In this document: in pieces, positions 28,111 through 36,960 of the stretch
Position numbering within the stretch: the stretch's first letter is position 1
Layout of the letters: each line of letters starts with the position of its first letter
Assembly: GCA_021531615.1 (NCBI GenBank)
Contig: JADYUE010000002.1
Coordinates: 42,388 to 106,387, forward strand
DNA length: 64,000 nt
DNA from: Fusobacterium varium
Lineage (GTDB): Bacteria; Fusobacteriota; Fusobacteriia; Fusobacteriales; Fusobacteriaceae
Direction: 5' to 3'
Made by a program: the position numbers and the translations under genes
Notes under the pieces: model-generated
Databases searched by the model: none
What the model was told of the DNA's origin: nothing
What the model saw: only the letters and a program-made list of their open reading frames with translations

Positions 28111-28771
28111 TTTTGAAGGACCTCTTGATCTGCTTTTACATCTTATTGAAAAAAAGAAGTTAAAAATATCTGAAATTAAGATTTCACAAATAATAGATGA
28201 ATATCTTTCAGTACTTGAAAAGGCAAAAGAGGAAAATTTTCATATAATGGTAGAGTTTCTTGTGGTAGCCTCTGAACTTTTAGAAATAAAGGCTTCAACT
28301 CTACTTAGTATAAATAGAGAGGAAAATAAGGAAAAAGAGTTGAAAAGACGTCTTGAAGATTATAAGCTGTTTAAAGAGATAGCTTTAAAAATTGGAGAGA
28401 TGGAAAATGAGTATAATATCTCTTATTCTCGTGGAGAGGGGAGAAAAATAATAAAGAAAACAGCTAAAGAGTATGATCTATCTAAGTTAAAAGCTGGAGA
28501 TCTATATAATGCTTATATAAAATATCTGAAAAAAAATGAAGATAGTGAGTTTATGGAGCTTCATTTAGAAAAAAATTATACTCTTAAAGATGAGATGGAT
28601 AGTTTATATATTAAGCTTTATTCACAAAATAGAACCTTTGATTCGCTTTTCCAAGAGGCTGAAAATAGAATGCACCTAATTTATATCTTCCTTGCTATTT
28701 TAGAGTTATATAAAGATGGGCTAATCTTAATTGAAGATAATGTGGTAATGAAAAGAGAGAAAAATAATTAA
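28085..28771 (+). CDS. scpA: Segregation and condensation protein A
   Basis: ScpA is the kleisin of the SMC-ScpA-ScpB condensin. The N-terminal FEGPLDLLLHLIEKKKL block (about 9-25) is diagnostic. A helical middle and a C-terminal winged-helix-like region (LIYIFLAILELYKDGLI, about 199-215) complete it. At 228 aa it is normal. It starts inside ribF with GAGGAAAA as RBS. No scpB is in the window. Confidence 0.93.
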   Translation: MDIVLKIDNFEGPLDLLLHLIEKKKLKISEIKISQIIDEYLSVLEKAKEENFHIMVEFLVVASELLEIKASTLLSINREENKEKELKRRLEDYKLFKEIALKIGEMENEYNISYSRGEGRKIIKKTAKEYDLSKLKAGDLYNAYIKYLKKNEDSEFMELHLEKNYTLKDEMDSLYIKLYSQNRTFDSLFQEAENRMHLIYIFLAILELYKDGLILIEDNVVMKREKNN

Positions 28772-28792
28772 TAAAATAATGAGGAGTTTTTA

Positions 28793-30253
28793 ATGTTTAA
28801 AAGTGGACTTCTAGTGATGATAATAACAATGGTAAGTAGAGTATTAGGGCTAGTTAGAGCTACAATTATAGCATATTATTTTGGAGCTTCTAGTGCTACA
28901 GATGCTTACTTTAGTGCCTTTAAGATAAGTAATTTCTTTAGGCAACTTTTAGGTGAGGGAGCTTTAGGAAGCTCCTTTATACCTCTTTACAACGAGAAAG
29001 TTGAGATAGAGGGAGAAGAGAAAGGAAAGGAGTTTATATACTCTATCCTAAATTTGATTTTTGTTTTTAGTACTATAATAACTTTGCTGATGATAATTTT
29101 CTCAAATGGAATTATAGAACTTATAGTAAATGGTTTCCCAGTTGAAACTAAAATTCTAGCATCAAAACTTTTAAAGATAATGTCTGTGTATTTTATCTTT
29201 ATCAGCTTATCTGGAATGATATGTGCTATGCTTAATAACTTTAAGCAGTTTGCTATACCTGCATCTACATCTATATTTTTTAATTTAGCTATAATAGGAG
29301 CATCAATGTGTTTTAGTAAAACTTTTGGTATAGATGCTCTAGCTTATGGAGTAGTAGTAGGTGGACTATTTCAATTTTTAGTGGTTCTTCCATCATTTTT
29401 TAAGATTGTAAAAGGATACTCTTTTAAGATAAATTGGCAAGATCCATATTTGAAAAAGATATTTATAATGATGTGTCCTATGCTTGTTGGAATAGTTGCA
29501 AGACAGGTAAATACAATAGTTGACCAAGTTTTTGCCTCTTATCTTCAAGAGGGAGGGGTTACAGCTCTTGAAAATGCTACAAGATTATATCTGCTACCTG
29601 TAGGAGTTTTTGGGGTATCAATATCAACAGTTATCTTTCCAGTACTTTCAAAAGCTGTAGCAAAGGATGACTTAAAAACAGCAGAGGATAATATAGTTAA
29701 AGGGTTAAATATCCTGTTATTTTTAATAATTCCATCAACTGCTGTTCTTACATTTTATGCAACTGATGTTATAAGATTAACACTGTCATATGGTAAATTT
29801 GGAGAAGAGGCAGTAAAAGTTACTTCAGAAGCACTACTTTATTACTCATTAGGACTATATTTTTATACAGCTATCTATCTTATGACAAGAGCTTTTTATA
29901 GTATGAAAAATAGTGCTTATCCAGTAAAATTTTCTATGGTATCTATTGGTATAAATATTCTTTTGAACTTCCTATTTATAAAACCATTGGCATACAAAGG
30001 TTTGGCACTTTCAACATCAATAGCATCAGGAGTAAACTTTCTTTTACTACTATTTGTATTTAGACATAAGTATATTAATTTCTCATTAAAGAGATCTTTT
30101 ATATTTTTAATAAAGGTTACTTTGACTACTATTATTGCATTAATAGCTAGTTGGTATGTGTCAAATACTATTTTAAAATTGATTGTATTCTCAGCAGTTT
30201 ATATGGTATTTTGGGCAAAATCTTTATTGCAGAAGAAAATGGAAGTGTTTTAG
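28793..30253 (+). CDS. murJ: Lipid II flippase MurJ (MviN family)
   Basis: MurJ flips the peptidoglycan precursor lipid II across the inner membrane. The 486-aa protein has about 14 hydrophobic segments. The N-terminus, with FGASSATDAYFSAFKISNFFRQLLGEGALGSSFIPLYNE, is the hallmark MurJ start and includes the conserved arginines and charged residues of the cavity. GAGGAG precedes the ATG. The stop codon TAG directly abuts the ATG of the next gene. Confidence 0.95.
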   Translation: MFKSGLLVMIITMVSRVLGLVRATIIAYYFGASSATDAYFSAFKISNFFRQLLGEGALGSSFIPLYNEKVEIEGEEKGKEFIYSILNLIFVFSTIITLLMIIFSNGIIELIVNGFPVETKILASKLLKIMSVYFIFISLSGMICAMLNNFKQFAIPASTSIFFNLAIIGASMCFSKTFGIDALAYGVVVGGLFQFLVVLPSFFKIVKGYSFKINWQDPYLKKIFIMMCPMLVGIVARQVNTIVDQVFASYLQEGGVTALENATRLYLLPVGVFGVSISTVIFPVLSKAVAKDDLKTAEDNIVKGLNILLFLIIPSTAVLTFYATDVIRLTLSYGKFGEEAVKVTSEALLYYSLGLYFYTAIYLMTRAFYSMKNSAYPVKFSMVSIGINILLNFLFIKPLAYKGLALSTSIASGVNFLLLLFVFRHKYINFSLKRSFIFLIKVTLTTIIALIASWYVSNTILKLIVFSAVYMVFWAKSLLQKKMEVF

Positions 30254-31783
30254 ATGAATAGTAAAAAATATAATTATTGTATTTATACTCCTCAAGATGT
30301 TGCAAAGGATATGGTGAAAAGTGCTTTAGATAACTATTTTAAATTAGGTAAAAATGAAGAGAGTTTAAGAAAAGTTAGAATAGGAGATCTATCTTGTGGA
30401 AATGGAAATCTTTTATTAGAGGCTTTAGAAGAGCTTTTAAAACTTTCTAAAGAGATAGTTGGAAAATATATCTATTTAAAAGAGTGGATAACAGGTTTTG
30501 ATATAAATAGTGAGGCTGTTAAATTAACAAGAATAAAAGGTAGAGGATTATTAAAAAAATATGGAATCAATGGAGAGGTAAATATTTTATGTGAAGATTC
30601 TCTACAAAAAGAAGGGGTAAAATTTAATATTCTTTTAGGAAATCCCCCATATTTAGGAGAGAAAAATAATAAATCTCTCTTTCAAGAGGTAAAAAAAACA
30701 AAGCTTGGAGAGAAATATTATGAAGGAAAGATGGATTATTTCTATTTCTTTATTGAGAAAGGGATTGAGCTTTTGGAAGAGAGTGGAACTCTAGTATATT
30801 TAACTACAAATTATTGGTTAAGAGCTGATGGGGCTAAAATTTTAAGGGGAACTTTAAGAGAGAATGGAGAGTTTATATCTATAAAAAATTATGATAACTC
30901 GCTTTTTTGTAAAGCTACTGGACAGCATAATATAATATTTACTTGGGAAAAAAATCTAATTGAAAATGAAAAGATAGAGGTTCAGTTACCAGAGAAAAGT
31001 TTTTATATAAACAGTGAAAATCTTTATGATGAGAAGGAGAAAATCCTTTTAGCTGATGAAGAAACTTTAAAATTTAATAAGAAGATACTAAAAAATTCTA
31101 ACTTTTTCTTAAAAGATCTTGTAAATATAAATCAAGGAATAGTTTCAGGATTAGATGAAGCATATATTTTTGATGAATATAAAGAGGAATTTAAAGGATA
31201 TTTAAAACCTTTTTATAAAAATAAAGATATAGGAAAGTATATTACAGAGAAGAATAAGTTTTGGATACTATATTTAGATGGTAATGTTGTGCCAGATGAA
31301 AAAGTTTTAAACCATTTAGAAAAATATAGAGAGAAACTTTCTAAACGTAGAGAGGTAACAATAGGAAGAATTAAATGGTGGGAGTTACAGTGGGCTAGAG
31401 AAAGAGAGATATTTTCAAAGCCTAAAATTCTTGTGAGGCAGAGATGTAAAACAAATCAATTTGCCTATAATGAAGGGGAATTTTTTGGAAGTGCTGATAT
31501 CTATTTTGTAACTAAAAACAATGAGAATATCAGTCTGTTTTATATCCTTGGGTATATGAGTTCAGAAGTTTTTTTGCAATGGTTCAAATATAATGGTAAA
31601 ATAAAGGGAAAGAACTATGAATTTTACTCTACTCCATTAAAAGAGACTCCAATATACTATCCAGATAATAAAAGTGAGATAGAGTATATCGAAAAAATTA
31701 TAAAAGAGCAGATAGTTAGTTTCTCAGAAGAGAGAGAAGAATTGATAAATAGTTTTTTTAAAGAGAAAGTATTAGAAAAATAA
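30254..31783 (+). CDS. Orphan N6-adenine DNA methyltransferase (Eco57I/TaqI-like)
   Basis: It is predicted to methylate adenine in DNA. The SAM-binding motif I is IGDLSCGNGNLLLEAL (about 43-58). The catalytic motif is NPPY (130-133), and FDINSEAV (about 82-89) is motif II. The C-terminal half (about 260-480) resembles the TaqI-like target-recognition domain and includes KPKILVRQRCKTNQFAY and GSADIYFV. The start ATG lies directly after the murJ stop, so it is likely translated by coupling. No restriction endonuclease is adjacent, and the setting is purely housekeeping (murJ and corA), which suggests an epigenetic rather than a defence role. This is an inference; a nuclease could be encoded elsewhere. 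Confidence 0.82.
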   Translation: MNSKKYNYCIYTPQDVAKDMVKSALDNYFKLGKNEESLRKVRIGDLSCGNGNLLLEALEELLKLSKEIVGKYIYLKEWITGFDINSEAVKLTRIKGRGLLKKYGINGEVNILCEDSLQKEGVKFNILLGNPPYLGEKNNKSLFQEVKKTKLGEKYYEGKMDYFYFFIEKGIELLEESGTLVYLTTNYWLRADGAKILRGTLRENGEFISIKNYDNSLFCKATGQHNIIFTWEKNLIENEKIEVQLPEKSFYINSENLYDEKEKILLADEETLKFNKKILKNSNFFLKDLVNINQGIVSGLDEAYIFDEYKEEFKGYLKPFYKNKDIGKYITEKNKFWILYLDGNVVPDEKVLNHLEKYREKLSKRREVTIGRIKWWELQWAREREIFSKPKILVRQRCKTNQFAYNEGEFFGSADIYFVTKNNENISLFYILGYMSSEVFLQWFKYNGKIKGKNYEFYSTPLKETPIYYPDNKSEIEYIEKIIKEQIVSFSEEREELINSFFKEKVLEK

Positions 31784-31818
31784 TATAATGTAAAGGAAAG
31801 AGAAACGAGGTGGTTGGA

Positions 31819-32883
31819 ATGACAGATTCATCAAATAGAAAGAAAAAAGTAGGGTTACCCCCAGGGAGTATAGTTTACACAGGTGAGAACCCGAAGCATA
31901 AAATTTCTATTGAAGTCTTTTCATACAACGACAGTGTAATAAAAAAAGAGAATTATAGTGAAGATGAGGAAATTGATTTTGATACTAGCTTTAGAGGAGT
32001 TACTTGGGTAAGTGTAGATGGAATACACAATATCCCTCTATTAAAAAAGATTGGGGAACATTTTGATTTGGATAACCTAGTATTAGAAGACTTAGCAAAT
32101 AGTACTCAAAGGGCTAAAGTTGAAGAGAGGGAAGAGTATCTGTTTATAGTTATGAAACTGTTAAAGCTTAATCTAATCTCTAAAGAGATAGGTTATGAGC
32201 AAGTTTCATTTATTTTAGGTGAAGATTGTCTACTAACTTTTCAAGAGAGTCCTGGGGATTTCTTTGATGGGATAAGGACAAGAATTGAGGCTCATAACTC
32301 AAAGATGAGAAAGAAAAGTGTAGGGTATCTTGCTTATACGATAATAGATACAATAGTTGATAACTACTTTATTGTACTTGATGAAGTGGAGATGGAGATA
32401 GATAGACTAGAGGCTAAAGTTATAAATGATTCTGATAAAGAGGATCTTCAAAATATAATGACTTTAAAACAAAAGTTTACAACATTAAAGAGAACAATTG
32501 GACCTATTAGAGAGTTAATTGCTAAGCTTCAATCTAAGGGGATGACAGAGTATTTTAATGAAGATATTAAAATTTATTTAACAGACCTATTTGATCACGG
32601 AACAATAGTTTGTGATACACTTGATATTTTAAATAGTAGAGTTACAGAGCTTATTCAACTTTATCATTCAACTATCAGTAATGGAATGAATGAGGTAATG
32701 AAGATACTTACCATTATTTCAACTATCTTTATGCCTTTAAGTTTCCTTGCAAGTTTGTATGGTATGAACTTTAAGTATATGCCAGAGCTTGAGTGGAAAG
32801 AGGGATACTATGCTGTTTTACTATTGATGTTTGTTTTAGTCTTAGGAATGTTGACATATTTTAAAAGAAAAAAATGGTTGTAG
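31819..32883 (+). CDS. corA: CorA-type magnesium/cobalt transporter
   Basis: This is a pentameric inner-membrane channel for Mg2+ (also Co2+ or Ni2+). A large cytoplasmic N-terminal domain is followed by two C-terminal membrane helices. The signature YGMNF at the end of the first helix and the acidic MPELEWKEGY loop after it are present. The ATG at 31819 is chosen because GAGGTGG lies 5 bases upstream; an in-frame GTG at 31810 overlaps that RBS. At 355 aa it is typical. No magnesium riboswitch is visible in the short leader. Confidence 0.94.
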   Translation: MTDSSNRKKKVGLPPGSIVYTGENPKHKISIEVFSYNDSVIKKENYSEDEEIDFDTSFRGVTWVSVDGIHNIPLLKKIGEHFDLDNLVLEDLANSTQRAKVEEREEYLFIVMKLLKLNLISKEIGYEQVSFILGEDCLLTFQESPGDFFDGIRTRIEAHNSKMRKKSVGYLAYTIIDTIVDNYFIVLDEVEMEIDRLEAKVINDSDKEDLQNIMTLKQKFTTLKRTIGPIRELIAKLQSKGMTEYFNEDIKIYLTDLFDHGTIVCDTLDILNSRVTELIQLYHSTISNGMNEVMKILTIISTIFMPLSFLASLYGMNFKYMPELEWKEGYYAVLLLMFVLVLGMLTYFKRKKWL

Positions 32884-32938
32884 GAATAGAAAAAATAACA
32901 TATAATCTAATTAAATATAAATGTACTTGGGAGGGAAT

Positions 32939-33610
32939 ATGGGATTACTATCAATGTTCAAAAAAAGTAATGAAGAGGAGTATTTAAAGAAAATTTCAAA
33001 GCTGGAAGAGACTATTAGTATAAAAGATAAAGAGATAGCAAACCTTGTTAATGAAGTAGAATCATTTAATAAATTTACACCAAGACAATTAGAAGTATTT
33101 GAAAAAAATTTAAAGGAAAATAGAGAAGAGATTCAAAGGTTGAAAAAATATTTAACTGCTTATTGTATCCCATATAATTTTAAAGAAAAGTATACTTATA
33201 AAATAGAGATAGAAAAATTCTTTGCATCAAGTAGATTTCAAGAACTAAATAGTTATTTAGAAGAAAATAATATGTTGTATCTTCAAGATCTTACTTTGGA
33301 AATTCTTGAGGAGCTTTCAGGGAAAATTAAAAATATTGATGATGCTAAAAAGAAATATGGAGAGTTTTTAGATAAAAAAATGAGTTGGGATATTGTAACT
33401 CAACTTAATAAAGGTGAAAGAATAAGTAAAATATATAGCAAGAATAGAAAATTTATAAATATTTTAAGTGAAGAGTATATTGAATTTATGGATGATCTGA
33501 AAAATTATAATTTTGATAATTTAGTTGATAGTGGTTTTTCAGCTGAACAGATAAAAGAGTTTAGAAATAAAAGAGATGAGTATTATCTAGATAAAAGAGT
33601 ACAAAATTAA
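32939..33610 (+). CDS. Coiled-coil hypothetical protein
   Basis: This is a 223-aa cytoplasmic protein of unknown function. Residues about 10-80 are a strongly predicted coiled coil (regular Leu/Ile spacing with Lys/Glu), and the remainder is helical and charged. No catalytic motif is recognised. The ATG at 32939 is preferred, with GGGAGG just before it; an upstream ATG at 32921 lacks an RBS. It lies between corA and coaBC on the same strand and ends 11 bases before coaBC. Confidence 0.7.
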   Translation: MGLLSMFKKSNEEEYLKKISKLEETISIKDKEIANLVNEVESFNKFTPRQLEVFEKNLKENREEIQRLKKYLTAYCIPYNFKEKYTYKIEIEKFFASSRFQELNSYLEENNMLYLQDLTLEILEELSGKIKNIDDAKKKYGEFLDKKMSWDIVTQLNKGERISKIYSKNRKFINILSEEYIEFMDDLKNYNFDNLVDSGFSAEQIKEFRNKRDEYYLDKRVQN

Positions 33611-33621
33611 TGGAGGCTAAA

Positions 33622-34797
33622 ATGAAAAATATACTGCTTGGAGTAACTGGTGGGATAGCTGCTTATAAATCTGCTAATATTGTATCTATGTTAAAGAAAA
33701 AAGGGTACAATGTTAAGGTTATAATGAGTGAAAATGCTACTAAAATAATAACTCCACTTACATTGGAAACACTTTCTAAAGAGAGAGTTTATGTGGATAT
33801 GTGGGATAAGACTCCACATTTTGAAGTTGAGCATATATCTCTAGCTGAGTGGGCAGATGTAGTTCTTGTTGCTCCTGCTACATATAATATAGTTGGAAAG
33901 GTAGCTAATGGAATAGCTGATGATATGTTATCTACTGTTATTTCAGCTACAACTAAGCCTGTGTTTTTTGCATTGGCAATGAATGTTAATATGTATAATA
34001 ACCCTATTTTAAAAGAAAATATCAATAAATTAAAAAAATATGGTTATAAATTTATAGACTCTGATGAGGGATTCTTAGCTTGTAATGTAAATGCTAAGGG
34101 AAGATTGAAAGATGAGAAAGAGATAGTAAAAATTATTGAAGATCATTTTCAAGAGGAAGAATTAGATAGATATCTAACTGGAAAAACTGTTCTTATTACA
34201 GCAGGAAGAACGGAGGAAGCTATTGATCCTGTAAGATATATATCTAATCGTTCTAGTGGACAGATGGGGTATTCTCTTGCAATAGCAGCTAAAAAATTAG
34301 GAGCAGAGGTAATACTGGTTTCTGGTCCTACTGAACTTTCTCAACCTGAAGGGTTAAAGAAATTTATAAAAGTTAGAAGTGCCCAAGAGATGTATGAGGC
34401 AACTATTAAAGAGTTTCCAGAAGTTGATATAGCAATAGCTTGTGCAGCAGTTGCAGATTATAAACCTAAAAATTATTCTACTGAAAAGATTAAGAAGAAA
34501 GATGGGGATATGACAATTGTTTTAGATAGAAACCCAGATATACTTTTTGAGATGGGAAAATTGAAAGATAAACAATTTTTAATCGGTTTTGCAGCTGAAA
34601 CAGAGAATATTATAGAAAATGCTATTGGAAAATTAAAGAGAAAAAATCTGAATATGATTGTAGCAAATAATGCTTCTAATATGCAAAAAACTACAAACCA
34701 AATAAGAATAATAAAATCTGAAAATAGTATTAAAGAGATACCAGAAAAAGAGAAATCTCAATTGGCATTTGATATTTTAAGAGAGATTGAGTTATAA
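33622..34797 (+). CDS. coaBC: Phosphopantothenoylcysteine synthetase/decarboxylase
   Basis: This bifunctional coenzyme A enzyme couples 4'-phosphopantothenate with cysteine and decarboxylates the product. The N-terminal flavin-dependent CoaC domain (about 1-175) has GVTGGIAAYK, SLAEWADVVLVAPATYN and the active-site region ALAMNVNMYNNP. A cysteine follows in LACNVNAKGRL. The C-terminal CoaB domain (about 185-391) has ITAGRTEEAIDPVRYISNRSSG and AAVADYKP. The ATG at 33622 follows GGAGG; an ATG at 33610 overlaps that RBS. At 391 aa it is complete. A strong terminator follows. Confidence 0.95.
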   Translation: MKNILLGVTGGIAAYKSANIVSMLKKKGYNVKVIMSENATKIITPLTLETLSKERVYVDMWDKTPHFEVEHISLAEWADVVLVAPATYNIVGKVANGIADDMLSTVISATTKPVFFALAMNVNMYNNPILKENINKLKKYGYKFIDSDEGFLACNVNAKGRLKDEKEIVKIIEDHFQEEELDRYLTGKTVLITAGRTEEAIDPVRYISNRSSGQMGYSLAIAAKKLGAEVILVSGPTELSQPEGLKKFIKVRSAQEMYEATIKEFPEVDIAIACAAVADYKPKNYSTEKIKKKDGDMTIVLDRNPDILFEMGKLKDKQFLIGFAAETENIIENAIGKLKRKNLNMIVANNASNMQKTTNQIRIIKSENSIKEIPEKEKSQLAFDILREIEL

Positions 34798-34843
34798 TAA
34801 AAAAGAGTTAAGTAAATTATTGATTTATTTAACTCTTTTTTAT
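34797..34843. terminator. Bidirectional terminator between coaBC and the MATE gene
   Basis: A long stem pairs AAAAAAGAGTTAAGTAAAT (from about 34799) with ATTTATTTAACTCTTTTTT. The poly-A and poly-T tails suit termination from both converging genes. Confidence 0.85.
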
Positions 34844-34869
34844 GTATACTTTATTTAAAGTGTTCTTGA

Positions 34870-36207
34870 TTATTCTTTTAAATTATTAATTGACATTTTA
34901 AATAGTAAAACTGAAAGAATAATAGAAACATAATCAGAAACAATTTGAGTGAAGTTAATACCTGTTAAGCCAAAAAGATTATTTAAAATATATAAAAGAG
35001 GAATATAGATAAATCCTTGACGACATATTGAGATAGCAGTAGCTAAAAAAGGTCTATCAATTGCCTGTAAACTATTTATACATAAGAATAAAACTCCCAA
35101 TATTGGTCCAGAAATAGCAGTAGCTATTAACATCTCTTTACCATAGAAAATAACCTCTTTATCATTTATAAAAAATTCTATAATCTCTTTGCTAAAAATA
35201 ATATATATAGCTGTTAAGATACTTCCTATTATAATAGTTAAAATTCCACTAAATTTAAATATTTTTACAAAACGCTCCTTTCTTTTAGCTCCAAAGCAGT
35301 AACCTAAAAGAGGTTGAATTCCATTGGTGATTCCCATATGAATAAAGACAATCAATAGATAAACTTTGATTATAACTCCCATAGCAGCTACTGGAGCATC
35401 TCCATACACTACTAATTTATTATTTAAAATTATATTAGATAAACTCATAAGAGCAGAATTTATTCCAGCAGGGATTCCTAAGGTTAATGTTCTTTTGGCA
35501 GCCTTTCCTAAAAGACAAAACTCTTTTAAATTTAGGGTAAGAGAGGGACTCTTTATTTTTAAATAGTAAATATAGTATAAACCACCAAATATATTTCCAA
35601 TAACAGTTGCAATAGCTGCTCCTGCTGTTCCCATATTAAAAGTTAAAATGAAAATAGGATCTAAAATAATATTTACTATTGTTCCAATCATTCCCCCAAT
35701 CATTGAAGCATTAGCTCCACCCTCTCCTCTTACAGCGTGACCAAAAGTATTAGTAAAAAAGATAAAGGGGGCTCCTAATGCTATATAAAAAAGATATTCT
35801 TTTGAAAATTTGTATGTATTTTCACTACTTCCAAGTAATTTAAGTATAGGATCCATAAAAATAATAATTACTATACCTAAGATAGTTCCTAAGAATAGAG
35901 AGGTATAACAACAAAAAGAAGATGTTTTTTTAACTTCTATATTATTTTTTTCACCAAGAAATATAGATATTGCTGTACTTCCCCCAATTCCTAAAAGATT
36001 TGCAAAAGCCATAAACATTACAAAAATAGGATTGGTAAGGGAAACAGCTGCAACTTGAAAAGCATTATTTGTTTGTCCTACAAAAAAAGTATCTGCCATA
36101 TTATAGATAACTAATACAAGTGAAGAAACAACACTTGGAATAGCCATTTTAAAAACTGCTGATTTTACAGGCATATCAGAAAAAATTCTTTGTTGATTTT
36201 CTTTCAT
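34870..36207 (-). CDS. MATE family efflux transporter (MepA-like)
   Basis: This is a cation-coupled multidrug exporter in the inner membrane. The 445-aa protein has twelve hydrophobic segments in two homologous halves. MAIPSVVSSLVLVIYNMADTFFVG at the N-terminus is typical of the DinF/MepA branch. AAGGAG precedes the ATG at 36207. An 18-bp operator-like sequence upstream (36228-36245) is shared with the promoter of the adjacent marR gene, so drug-responsive control by MarR is likely. Confidence 0.9.
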   Translation of the reverse strand: MKENQQRIFSDMPVKSAVFKMAIPSVVSSLVLVIYNMADTFFVGQTNNAFQVAAVSLTNPIFVMFMAFANLLGIGGSTAISIFLGEKNNIEVKKTSSFCCYTSLFLGTILGIVIIIFMDPILKLLGSSENTYKFSKEYLFYIALGAPFIFFTNTFGHAVRGEGGANASMIGGMIGTIVNIILDPIFILTFNMGTAGAAIATVIGNIFGGLYYIYYLKIKSPSLTLNLKEFCLLGKAAKRTLTLGIPAGINSALMSLSNIILNNKLVVYGDAPVAAMGVIIKVYLLIVFIHMGITNGIQPLLGYCFGAKRKERFVKIFKFSGILTIIIGSILTAIYIIFSKEIIEFFINDKEVIFYGKEMLIATAISGPILGVLFLCINSLQAIDRPFLATAISICRQGFIYIPLLYILNNLFGLTGINFTQIVSDYVSIILSVLLFKMSINNLKE

Positions 36208-36227
36208 AAAATAATCTCCTTAAAAAA

Positions 36228-36245
36228 GTATGCTAGCAAACTATA
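36228..36245. promoter_or_regulatory. MarR operator candidate upstream of the MATE gene
   Basis: GTATGCTAGCAAACTATA contains the near-palindrome GTATGC-TA-GCAAAC. Its reverse complement begins TATAGTTTGC, identical to the first ten bases of the site at 36742-36759. Confidence 0.6.
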
Positions 36246-36248
36246 TTT

Positions 36249-36290
36249 AAAAAATAATAGAGTTGCTACAATCTATATTTGCAACTCTAA
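36249..36290 (-). terminator. Terminator of the marR gene
   Basis: A perfect 8-bp stem, AGAGTTGC (36259-36266) with GCAACTCT (36281-36288), is followed on the minus strand by a T-rich run. It separates marR from the MATE gene. Confidence 0.65.
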
Positions 36291-36296
36291 TTAATG

Positions 36297-36728
36297 CTAT
36301 TCAAAATGGGTAACCATCTTTTTCAATATGTTTTTTAAAGTTTTTACCTCTTCTTTTGTAAGAGAGGAACTTAACTCCTTCTCCATCTCCTTTCTAATAG
36401 AAAGACATATACTCTTTAGTTTTTCTCCTTCTGGAAGAACTTTTATCTTTTTTAATCTTCCATCTTCTTCAGAAGAGATACGAGTAATAAGATTTTTTTC
36501 TTCCATCAAAGTTAACATTTTTGAAGCAGTAGCTCTATTTATTGAAAATTCAAATTCTATATCTTTTTGATAGATATCTTTCTCTAAATTATCTGTTAAA
36601 TAGTCTATTACCCATAAACTTGAGAGAGAACATTCTTTAATCTCTTTTCTATTATAAAAAGAGTGACTACGTTTTTGAATATGATTATTTAATTTTCTTA
36701 AATAGAAACCAATATCATTATTTTTCAT
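36297..36728 (-). CDS. MarR family transcriptional regulator
   Basis: This is a winged-helix repressor of the MarR family. Residues about 45-110 hold the DNA-binding domain (EFSINRATASKMLTLMEEKNLITRISSEEDGRLKKIKV), with the wing residues DGR typical of the family. The helical N- and C-termini form the dimer interface. At 143 aa it is normal. It is co-directional with the MATE pump and has an operator-like site directly downstream of its own -10 box, which fits autorepression. Confidence 0.9.
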   Translation of the reverse strand: MKNNDIGFYLRKLNNHIQKRSHSFYNRKEIKECSLSSLWVIDYLTDNLEKDIYQKDIEFEFSINRATASKMLTLMEEKNLITRISSEEDGRLKKIKVLPEGEKLKSICLSIRKEMEKELSSSLTKEEVKTLKNILKKMVTHFE

Positions 36729-36741
36729 AATTAACCTCTTT

Positions 36742-36759
36742 TATAGTTTGCTTACAAAC
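36742..36759. promoter_or_regulatory. MarR operator candidate in the marR promoter
   Basis: TATAGTTTGCTTACAAAC lies immediately downstream of the marR -10 box. It shares TATAGTTTGCT and the CA-AC end spacing with the site before the MATE gene. Confidence 0.6.
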
Positions 36760-36760
36760 A

Positions 36761-36789
36761 ATTTTAGTATATGTAAAATATTTTGTCAA
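36761..36789 (-). promoter_or_regulatory. Promoter of marR
   Basis: TTGACA (36789-36784) and TAAAAT (36766-36761) on the minus strand are spaced by 17 bp. Confidence 0.65.
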
Positions 36790-36893
36790 GAATTTTATAA
36801 AATGGAATAGTAAGTTATAAAAAATTTATAAAATTATTGCTAAAAAAGAAAGTACTTTTGTTATAAAAAATTATTATAAACTTTAATAAGTAA

Positions 36894-36922
36894 TTGACAT
36901 TTATCTCTAAATGCAGTATATT
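36894..36922 (+). promoter_or_regulatory. Promoter of the EamA transporter gene
   Basis: TTGACA (36894-36899) and TATATT (36917-36922) are spaced by 17 bp, 38 bp before the ATG. Confidence 0.7.
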
Positions 36923-36960
36923 TTTTACTAAAATAAGTTATTTACACAGGGGGAGATACT

